64,000 nt of DNA from Clytia hemisphaerica (lineage: Eukaryota > Cnidaria > Hydrozoa > Leptothecata > Clytiidae). Shown here in pieces: positions 32,103 to 40,400 of this stretch. The position numbers were made by a program, and so were the translations under genes. The DNA lies in the NCBI GenBank assembly GCA_902728285.1, contig CACVBU010000627.1, positions 1-64,000 on the forward strand. Direction: 5' to 3'. Under the pieces are notes generated by a model. The model did no database searches. It was not told the DNA's origin and saw only the letters and a list, made by a program, of their open reading frames with translations. Every line of letters begins with the position of its first letter. Position 1 is the first letter of the stretch.

Positions 32103-34073
32103 CTACTTTTCTGCCATGGAAGTCAAGATAAAGCTACGAAGGTGATTTTTGAGAGTTGATTTGGATGCTGAGGAAAGGTCTATGTCAAGTTTTGAATGAA
32201 GGCTGTTCCAATCCTTAGTAACAAGGTTTGCAATATTATAAGAACCATACGTTACCGAGTTTGTGATAGTTAAGTCAAGCTGATAATTGGTGCTTCGTGT
32301 ATTGTGATCCTCTCTAAGTTTCCTAAGAAAGTTATCAAAATAAACAGGTAATTTCTTGTTGAAGAAGTCAAAGGCAAATAGACAATTTTTAAGAGAACGC
32401 TGTTTGATAATGGGGAGAATACGTGAATTGATGTAAAGTGGTAAAACAGATTCCCTTTGGTTTTTGAAGTGAATGATACGAAGAGCCTTATTTTGAAGTT
32501 TTTCGATTCTATTTAAACGCTCTTGAGTAGTGAAACCTAGAAATGGAAGACAGTAATTGACATGGGATTCAAAGAGGGAGTAGTATACAGATAATAGCGT
32601 CTTGTAGTCAACATAATGCCTAAGTTTCGAAAGTATACCAACAGTGCTAGCAAGTTTTTGAGAAAGTTTGAGCAGATGAGTATCCCAGTTAAGATTTTCA
32701 TCAATTATAACACCAAGATATTTAGCATGATGGGAAGGTTTGATTTGCTGTCCACTTAATCTGAAGTTTAAATGTTTTGTGATTTTTGTTCTGATAGTTC
32801 TGAATAAAATAATTTCGGTTTTTGATGTATTGAGACTTATCTTATTGGCTCTGAGCCAATGAACAAGTAGAGCAAGATCTCTGTTTACTTTCCTGTTCAG
32901 TTCTTCTAGTGATTTCTCAGTGAATACTAAACTGGTGTCATCTGCAAAATGAATGGAAGTGGAATAACAAACTGAATTATGCAAATCATTTATGTAGATA
33001 ATGAACATAAGGGGTCCTAGAACAGACCCCTGAGGCACCCCATGCTTGACTTCATGATAGTTTGATTTTGCATTATTTATGACAACACATTCAGATCTGT
33101 TTTTAAGATAGGATTCAAAAACCTTTAGAGCAACTCCTCTTACTCCATAATGACATAGTTTTTGCAATAAAATATTGTGGTCAACAGTATCAAAAGCTTT
33201 TTGAAGGTCAAGAAATACTGCGGCTGAAAATTCAGTTTTGTCAAGTGAGCTTCTGACAATTTCTGTGAGTGCTGTGATAGCATGTGTTGTACTATGCCCC
33301 TTTCTAAATCCGAACTGGTTTTTGAAAATCACTGATTGTTTTTCAAAAAATTCAACAAGCCTGGAATGTAATAAAGTTTCAAAAATTTTATTTATGTTTG
33401 ATAGTAAAGAGATTGGCCTATAATTACTTACCTCGGTCCTAGCGTTCTTTTTGTGGAGAGGCTTAATATTTGCTTTTTTTAGACAGTCAGGATACTCACC
33501 TTTGTCAAGACATTCATTGAATATGTAAGATATAATTTCACTAGCAGTAATTGATGTCATCTTTAGAATTTTAGGATCGATACTGTTAGGGCCAGACGCC
33601 TTTTTCAAGTCAATTTTTTCAATAATTTTATATACAGCCATTGGAGTTATTGGAGTAGGATGAATGGAAGCATTAGTAGGATTGCCCATAAAATCAGTGA
33701 AAATATTGTTGGTTGGAGGTATTTTAGCCTTGGTTTTATCAGCTATCGACCCATAAAAATCATTAAAAAGTTCTGCTATATCCTCTTCTTTAGTTATATG
33801 AGCATTGTTGTGAATCAAAAGCTTAGGAGTGGAGCTATCTTTAGTTTTGGTGTTAGTGATTTCGTTTATAGTTTTCCAAATGAGTGATAAGTTTGTCTTG
33901 TGACGGAAAAAGTATTCTTTGATGTATTTGTTTTTGCTAATTCTGAGAAGTTTTATTATGAAATTCCTGTGTCTTTTGTATCTAGCAAATTTTGGAATTT
34001 TTTCAGGAGAATCGTCTTTGAGTTTTAAATATTCACCGTGATACTTGTCTCTGTTGAGCATAGCTTGACGCAA
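32103..34073 (-). CDS. LINE reverse transcriptase ORF
   Basis: An unbroken minus-strand ORF of 656 codons. The first ~130 residues are the linker after the endonuclease (NEITNTKTKDSSTPKLLIHN). Residues ~150-420 are the RT: KKASGPNSIDPKILK, then ANIKPLHKK...NYRPISLLSNINKIFE, NQFGFRKGHSTTHAI, AVFLDLQKAFDTVDH with the catalytic Asp, HGVPQGSVLGPLMFIIYIND and HFADDTSLVF with the FADD box. The C-terminal part has KYLGVIIDENLNWDTH and RIEKLQNKALRIIHF. All catalytic motifs are present. The start used here is the first ATG in frame; natively the protein is fused to the upstream endonuclease, now out of frame. Confidence 0.9.
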   Translation of the reverse strand: MRQAMLNRDKYHGEYLKLKDDSPEKIPKFARYKRHRNFIIKLLRISKNKYIKEYFFRHKTNLSLIWKTINEITNTKTKDSSTPKLLIHNNAHITKEEDIAELFNDFYGSIADKTKAKIPPTNNIFTDFMGNPTNASIHPTPITPMAVYKIIEKIDLKKASGPNSIDPKILKMTSITASEIISYIFNECLDKGEYPDCLKKANIKPLHKKNARTEVSNYRPISLLSNINKIFETLLHSRLVEFFEKQSVIFKNQFGFRKGHSTTHAITALTEIVRSSLDKTEFSAAVFLDLQKAFDTVDHNILLQKLCHYGVRGVALKVFESYLKNRSECVVINNAKSNYHEVKHGVPQGSVLGPLMFIIYINDLHNSVCYSTSIHFADDTSLVFTEKSLEELNRKVNRDLALLVHWLRANKISLNTSKTEIILFRTIRTKITKHLNFRLSGQQIKPSHHAKYLGVIIDENLNWDTHLLKLSQKLASTVGILSKLRHYVDYKTLLSVYYSLFESHVNYCLPFLGFTTQERLNRIEKLQNKALRIIHFKNQRESVLPLYINSRILPIIKQRSLKNCLFAFDFFNKKLPVYFDNFLRKLREDHNTRSTNYQLDLTITNSVTYGSYNIANLVTKDWNSLHSKLDIDLSSASKSTLKNHLRSFILTSMAEK

Positions 34074-35380
34074 GCCGAAAGTGACCCATGGTTTGGGTGA
34101 GATAAAATCATTGATAAACTTTGTTTTGATTGGAGCATGTTGATCAACAAGGTTGTTGGTAAGGTTGATAAAAGTTTCCAGTTTTTGGTTTGAAGTTTTG
34201 TTTTCAAAATGGTCAGGCCAAGAAATAGAGATAAAGTCGAGTAAAAAATCTTCCCGATCAAATTTGCTAAAGTCCCTCCATGATTTCTTTGTTTTGGTAC
34301 GTTTGTTAGCTGAAATATCAAGATTAAGAATTTGAGGGAGATGGTCAGAAATTCCGCAAATAAGATTATGAGAATTTGATTCAAAAGACGTATGTTTGTG
34401 AAAATGTTGTCAATGAGAGTTTTGGAGTAAGGCGTTATTCTCGTTGGTCTGGTGATTTGAGGAGTGAAAAATCGAGAAAGATTTGTTTCAAGAAAATCCT
34501 TGTGACTAGGTTTAAGATCAGCTTTCAAAAGATCAATGTTAAAATCACCCATTAATATTGCCTGTTTGTTTTCACTGTTGATTTTATCAAGAAGATTAGA
34601 ATAGAGAATGTTAAATTCGTCAATATCCATGTTAGGATGTTTGTAAATACAAGCAACAATAATACTGGGATGATTGTCTAATATAACTTCATGAATGATT
34701 GATTCAACTTCATTTCTTTTGTAAATTTTTAAGTCATCCCTGGGATTAGTTTCATATTCTTTGGAAAAGTAAAGTCTTGCACCACCTTTGTTAGAGTCAG
34801 TGCAGCAGTCATAATGTTTATAGCCTTGAATTTTAGCAGCATTTTCTGCTTTTTCTTTGTCTTTGAAGCCAGTTTCTGTTATTCCAATAATTTGGAATAG
34901 GGTTAACACTGTTCGAGATTATGTTAATTAGATTTTGTTTATGTAATTCTAGAGATGCGATATTCATATGGAATGTAGATAATGAATTCTTGGAAAGTTT
35001 TTCAGCCTTTTTGTTTTGCTAACTTAGTGAGAGATAGGGACAATGTATGTCTTGCCCCATCTCAGTTTCTGCAAGTGCAAGATCAATGTCTTTAAAGAAT
35101 TGAATGTTTAAATTGTTTTCAGGGTCAGAAAAAAGAAGATGATCACAACACTTACCTTGGAGAGTTAGTTTGAGTCCTTCATCAGTCCTTCTTGAAACAT
35201 TTTTGGCAGAGCCATGTATCATCTGGATTTGAATCTAAAAGCTTTTGGTAGGCAGAAGGTGATGTGTTATTACATTTAGCATGAATCCAAAAACGACAAT
35301 TATTACAGTAGATACCTCTATGAGTGGTTGCAACTGGGTTGTAGCAGACCCCACAAGGGAAGGCAACCGTAGCAGAGAGA
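34025..35380 (-). pseudogene. LINE PHD-like finger and EEP endonuclease, frameshifted
   Basis: Segments in several frames: 35365-35200 gives a C4HC3-like finger (PCGVCYNPVATTHRGIYCNN, then CRFWIHAKC and DDTWLCQKC). 35205-35022 continues with GLKLTLQGK...FFKDIDLALAETEM. 34980-34915 holds the FHMNIASLELHKQNL start of the endonuclease. 34909-34350 is the main part: IIGITETGFKD, HPSIIVACIYKHP, ILMGDFNIDLL and RPTRITPYSKTLIDNIFTN. Frame breaks lie near 35195, 35025, 34910 and 34370. Conserved residues (GITETG, GDFN) survive, so the breaks are recent or few sequencing errors are involved. Confidence 0.75.
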
Positions 35381-35500
35381 GGGAGGAGAAGGAGAGAGAG
35401 AGAGAGAAGGAGAGAGAGAGAGAGAAAAAAAAGATAAAGATGGTAATTTAAAAAAATATATATATATATACAAAAAAAAACAAAAAAAAAAACAAAAAAA
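35373..35500. repeat. GA-rich, TA and poly-A microsatellites
   Basis: GAGAGAGG/GAGAAGG tract at ~35373-35432, TATATATATA at ~35457-35470, then runs of A8-A10 separated by C. They separate the finger/endonuclease segment from ORF1 of the LINE. Confidence 0.85.
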
Positions 35501-35710
35501 AAACAGTAGATTAAAAAATAAAAATATAGAAGTTAAAAATAAAATGCTTCGTTGGACGGACAAAGGACCTTAAATAAAAATAAAAAACCGTGAAATGGGA
35601 GTCAAAAGTGAAGGGTATGAAACAGAATGTTAAGGAAATTTCAACCATATGATAGTGGAATAGTACTATGGCAAGGGTTAGGAAAGGGACCCAACTATCC
35701 TAGCAAATAT

Positions 35711-36244
35711 CTAAAATGATTGAACAAGAGAAAAATTCTCATTAGAGTTCTTTTTCCTACCAAGTAGGGTAGCAGGGTAATTGAGTCTATATTCCATATC
35801 TTTGTGAGTTTGAAGGAGTGATTTTCGATGGGCCAGGGCTTTGTTACATCGAATTGTGGTGGACTTGGAAAACTGTTGACTAACGGAAATGAAGGAACCT
35901 ATGTTAACCTTGTTATGCTTTATTATTGTGTCCAAAATACTATTAGAGTCTCTCCACGACAGAAATTTGACACTTATGGAAGGAGCATTTGATCGATTGT
36001 TGTTGTTGATTTGTCGGTTTCGCTTGAAATTACGGTGTCCTCTTTCAACTGCTCCTTTAAAGAATTCCTCACCGATGGTTGATTTGTTGGCAATAAATTT
36101 GGCGAGACTGTCAATGGTGATGTCGGAAGAAGTTTCCTTTTTAGGGTCGTGTGGAATGTTTTTAAAAATAAGTGTAGATCTAAGATTACGATCAGTGAGT
36201 GGCCGTACACACAGGAAAAAATGTTCGAATTCCATGGCTGGAAA
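35711..36244 (-). pseudogene. LINE ORF1 (L1-type RNA-binding), 5' replaced
   Basis: A 217-codon frame opens at 36364, but its first ~40 codons come from the dispersed repeat at 36245-36480. From about 36230 the protein matches L1 ORF1p-like RNA-binding domains: LRSTLIFKNIPHDPKKETSS, then EFFKGAVERGHRNFKRN, then PSISVKFLSWRDSNSILDTI and a C-terminal NKALAHRKSLLQTH...LNYPATLLGRKK. The order R.TLIF..IP, HR, P..VKF, R..L is that of the RRM plus C-terminal domain of ORF1p. The N-terminal coiled coil is missing. Confidence 0.65.
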
Positions 36245-36720
36245 AATAACATTTTCAGGTGGGGATTTATTTTTACCCTGGAATTTTTTTGCTTGATTTT
36301 CTAAAAAGGCTGGAATAAAAAAAAACGGGTGTGAAAATTGTTCTTTTCCAGCCTTTCGACACAAAAAATCTTGTCTGGAATTTCATAATTTTCCAGGTGG
36401 AAATTTTCCAGGCTGGAAAACAGTAAAATTCAGGTGTGACTTTTTTACCATTATTTTCAAAAAAATTAGTGACTAATCCACCCCTTATTTAATAGTCGAA
36501 CGTGCGCAACGCACTGGGCTCAACTTCAGTGGCTTCAAATTATTCATAGGCCCAATTGTAGACCCCAGATATTCACCCAATGAACAAGTGTGCCAAATTT
36601 CCGGTGTTTCTAATCCGCGGATACAGCCATAATCACCCATAACCACCCATAATCATCCATAACCACCCATAATCACCCATAACCACCCATAATCACCTAT
36701 AATCAGCAATCGGCTACCTC
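36245..36720. repeat. Dispersed repeat, rearranged copy of 51.35-52.83 kb
   Basis: 36245-36480 contains the TTTTCCAGG-TGGAAAACAG-AAAATTCAGGTGTGA unit found in tandem at 52110-52825. 36545-36600 contains the ATATTCACCCAA-GAACAAGTGTG unit of 51430-52105. 36603-36720 is the reverse complement of 51352-51432 (GGTGTTTCTAATCCGCGGAT, then a CATAACCACCCATAATCACC tract). The same pieces in a different arrangement imply a composite mobile repeat. Confidence 0.75.
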
Positions 36721-37345
36721 ATTGGCTGTTTTTTCGTATATAAAGGAATGCACTCTCTTGTAAAATCATTCTAACACCTTTCCCGGGGTGTTGTTTGGGA
36801 TTTTGTTTGAGTGTTTCCCTTAGATATAACTAAGATAGAACTAGAAATATGTTGAACGGTGAAAAAGAATGCGGCTATTATATTTTAATTTTTCCCTTTT
36901 TTTAAAATAGAACTAGAAATCGAATTACATGAAAACTAGGCCTGGCTGTATTTTTTTATTTTTATGAAACATTTGACCGTAAATTTAAAAGGGTCATAGA
37001 AAATGATAGGCCCGTGTGAAAGGTGTAATATCGTCTCCGAGCCAAAAAAGTATTCAAATCTATAATGCTTTCAGTTTAATTTCCCCCATCTTTGACCGAA
37101 ATATAAACGAATAAGCTTTATAATATAGATAATTTTGGACATATGCCTTGGCTGTTCCTAAACTTATCGAAAAGAAGCGGGGGAGGACGAATAAACCACT
37201 GGGGTTGACAGCAAAAGATGAAAATTCAACGTTGAGGTTTATGCGACACTACACAACGAGTGCACGAGTCTTGAGTGAAATAATAGAAAAATAAATTGTT
37301 CTATGGTTATTTATGGTCCGACATAAAAATTTACAAGATATGAAT
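36721..37345. other. No gene seen
   Basis: No exon, RNA gene or element ends supported; this is the 3' flank of the Mutator-like gene. Confidence 0.4.
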
Positions 37346-37498
37346 CTAAAAAACGTAACTAAAACAAACCGGGGTGAGACCTCTGAAAAAATTTTTTGAT
37401 GATCTTTCTCGTAGATTTGGTTTTGTTATTATAACATCTTCGAATGTAATCGGTCTCCCTAATTGGTGTTCGATATAAACCGATATTTTGGTAAACCT
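37346..37498 (-). CDS. Possible 3'-terminal exon of the Mutator-like gene
   Basis: After acceptor TATTTTGACATAG the minus strand is open for 50 codons in phase 0 (RFTKISVYIEHQLGRPITFE, then DVIITKPNLRERSSKNFFRG) to a TAG at 37346-37348. The phase fits the donor at 37589-37594. The sequence does not resemble the expected rest of a MULE domain, so the link is uncertain. Confidence 0.3.
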   Translation of the reverse strand, partial: RFTKISVYIEHQLGRPITFEDVIITKPNLRERSSKNFFRGLTPVCFSYVF

Positions 37499-40400
37499 CT
37501 ATGTCAAAATAGACAAAGTTAATTTTACTCAATATATACAAATTCATGACAAATTTAATTTCATACTATTCCATACTAAAAACCTAAGGAATACGAATTT
37601 ATCAGATGTTCCAAGAAAAGAAAGTGGCTTCAATCCGGGTTTAGAAACGAACATCTCCATTGCAAAACGCGTAAAACTTTCAGTGGATTTTGCCATATGA
37701 AGGAAAACAGGACCATAAAACCACGGGTGTTCATTGCTTGCGTTAACAAGTCTAATGTTTTGGTAGGCTGAATCAGTCAACCACATATCACACATACCAA
37801 ATGTGGTGTCCATGACGAGAGGAGTTGTCAAGGAAGAACAAAATCTGTTGATGTCATTTATTTGAATGTCATCAAAACAAGTGATGTTGTACTCTTGCGG
37901 TGTTGTGACAGTGCTTCTAACCAGAGATGACGGATCTTTCTTCATCATTGAGATAGTAGCCAGGATTTCGTCAAATTCTATGTCGCTTTCCTTTTTTTCT
38001 TTCGTTTCTTTTAAACTTTGAGATGTATTGTAGACCTGTTTCGGAAAACATTAATCAAATGTGTTAGGGAGAACATCTGAGGTGAGGTCGTGAGCTGTAA
38101 TGTGGTATTTTGAATGTTCAACAAAGTACATTATCAAAATGTACGATTAACACCATTTCTTGACTTTCAGTTTCATGACCGGTTTTGCGCAAGAATAAAT
38201 GTAAAAAAACAAACTATAACAGCATCACATCAACGAATATTGGAGGCGCGACAGACAGAACAGGACTTAAAAGGTTGAGAATTAAAGAAAGGGAAAAAAT
38301 CAAGCCCTCACAATCAATGTGATTTCCGTACTTAAAATGTTTTAGCATCATGAATATATACTGATTGAATAAATATCGATTTACTAACCTGCTTCTTATT
38401 TCTAGGTGCCTTAGACATGTTTGACAAGTAAATGGATCACCAACAAAATTTATGGTGTTATGATATGCTTCTTGAGGTTTGCTACCATTTTCAAGTTGCC
38501 TCTTCAGTTCTTCGCGAACACTTTTCTCCGTTTTCATGTAAGGCGTGTTCTTTGAAGATTCAATCTTCGCATTGCCATGGCTTGGAAGAATAAACGTGGA
38601 TTGCTGATCTGTTTCGGGTACCTCCCAATGGTTTATTACAAGAAAATATTGCAGCATAGTTCCATCAAAAGACCTCACGCTTGTTACAATGTTCAGAAAG
38701 TTTTTATGGAAACTGTGCCTACGATATATTCGATTAAGCATAAATAAATCACCACTGTTTACAGTTTTTTTTTACATATTTTCTGCCACATCTTTCATTT
38801 ATGTAGTAACCATTTTCGCTTTTACGAGCCGTCAAACATTTCCCATTGTTGTAAAAAATCGGCAATGTGGGACAACCTTCGTTCTTGTAGATTCCGTTGT
38901 CGTCGGCCAGAATGGAGTACAAACATACAAGCTATGAGAAAAATAAAAACAGTTTTAAAAATGTAAGGTATAGATTTGCAAGATATGATTACAAAGAACT
39001 TTTTGATTGAGAGACCTGTATCTCTGTCAACTTTTGTGATTCTGAGTTTGAAATTTGACACAGAAGTTCTTACATCTTCTATGCCGGGGGGCGGGGGGCA
39101 CTCAAGGTAAGTGATCTACCGGACGTGGGGCCCTTAAAGCATAGGTTTGTCGAGGTTCTGGCAAAAGACAGGTGCACTGTAAGGGCAGGAAATTTCAGAA
39201 AATTTAGAAATTATTTGGTAAAACTGGGGGAAAATATCCGAAAAAAGCACTGTAAAAAAACCGAAAAAAGCACCGAAAAAAGCACCTGTAAGGTTCGTTT
39301 TTTTTCATCAAATTTTACTATGCACAAGGGTCCGATTTTAAAACCCAAATTTTTGTCCGAACGTACAATAGTTTTGAGATTCGAGTGCCCCCGGGCTTCT
39401 AAGGTCGTTACACCAACATAACTAAGTCAAAAAAGGTTATGGTCCCATTAAGAGCATTTATTTAGCATTAGGCATGGTTTCTAATTCATCAATCACCGGA
39501 ATCACTAAGTGTTAGTAAGCAAAACAACAGATGTATAAATCTAACCCCATTTAACTCCTGATACACTGAGAATCTGTACATAACCAAATTTGACCACTAA
39601 AACATTTTGGGGTCCTTTTATAAGTCTAAGATTAACCCTATTCGTACTAGGGGGGGGGGGGCTCTTTCTGTTCGGAGGTCAAACTATTGCTAATAGCTCC
39701 TGAAATAATAGAGCTTTTGCCGTGAAATTTTCTGTAAATTCCTAACTTTTATTTAGCTTCAAAATAAAAAAAAATTTGACACCTAAATATTTTCACACCT
39801 TGAGCATGATGACATTTCTGACAGTAAGGTGTCACAAAAATTGACACTTTTCCAATACAAATTTATTTTAATTGTCAAATATATCGTTTAAACCGTAATT
39901 TATTGAATATTTAGGATAAAATAAGCATTTTAAACTCAGGCAACTTTTTTCTAAAGCCTTTGTTAGAATACAATAGCTATTTATAAGAACAAAGGAAATT
40001 TTCGGTTTTTACTCACTTTGGGCATGATGAGTGACGTCATCAAAAAATTTTTTGTCAAAAGTTACCTTACGTCACAAGGATCTTGTGTGCCAAATTTCAT
40101 CCAAAAAGACCCACTAGATCAAAAGTTAAGGGGTGGTACAGGAAAAGCCCCCCCCCCCCTAGTTCTGAACCGCCCCTAAAAGCCTAGTATGAATAGGGTT
40201 AAGTAAATTTTAATTATTTCAAAGTGGGGTTTCAGTTTGAAAAATGCTTATATTCAAAGGTTATTATTATTTTAAGGCTAGTCTAGGTGCTATTTCATGA
40301 AAGATTGAGGAGATGTATGTAAATAAAAAAAAAAGCAAAAAAAGCAAAAATAAAGGTACCTTTTGGTGGCGACGGTTCACCATTGAAAAAGAATTTCTGA

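Larger units (their letters stand above)
31830..36244 (-). mobile_element. LINE with ORF1, PHD-like finger, endonuclease and RT
   Basis: Read on the minus strand the order is ORF1-like coiled/RRM protein (36244-35711), a purine-pyrimidine tract (35373-35500), a PHD-like finger and EEP endonuclease (35380-34030), RT ORF (34073-32103) and a 3' UTR that ends near 31830 with ATT-rich sequence and no poly(A). The 5' end is replaced by an unrelated dispersed repeat at ~36245. The RT ORF is intact and the endonuclease part is frameshifted, so the copy is old but not ancient. The clade is probably CR1/L2/Jockey-like. Confidence 0.8.

Noticed and set aside
35318..35563. Minus-strand frame with long Phe/Ser/Leu runs
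   Set aside because: It is translated GA microsatellite, TA repeat and poly-A tracts inside the LINE.
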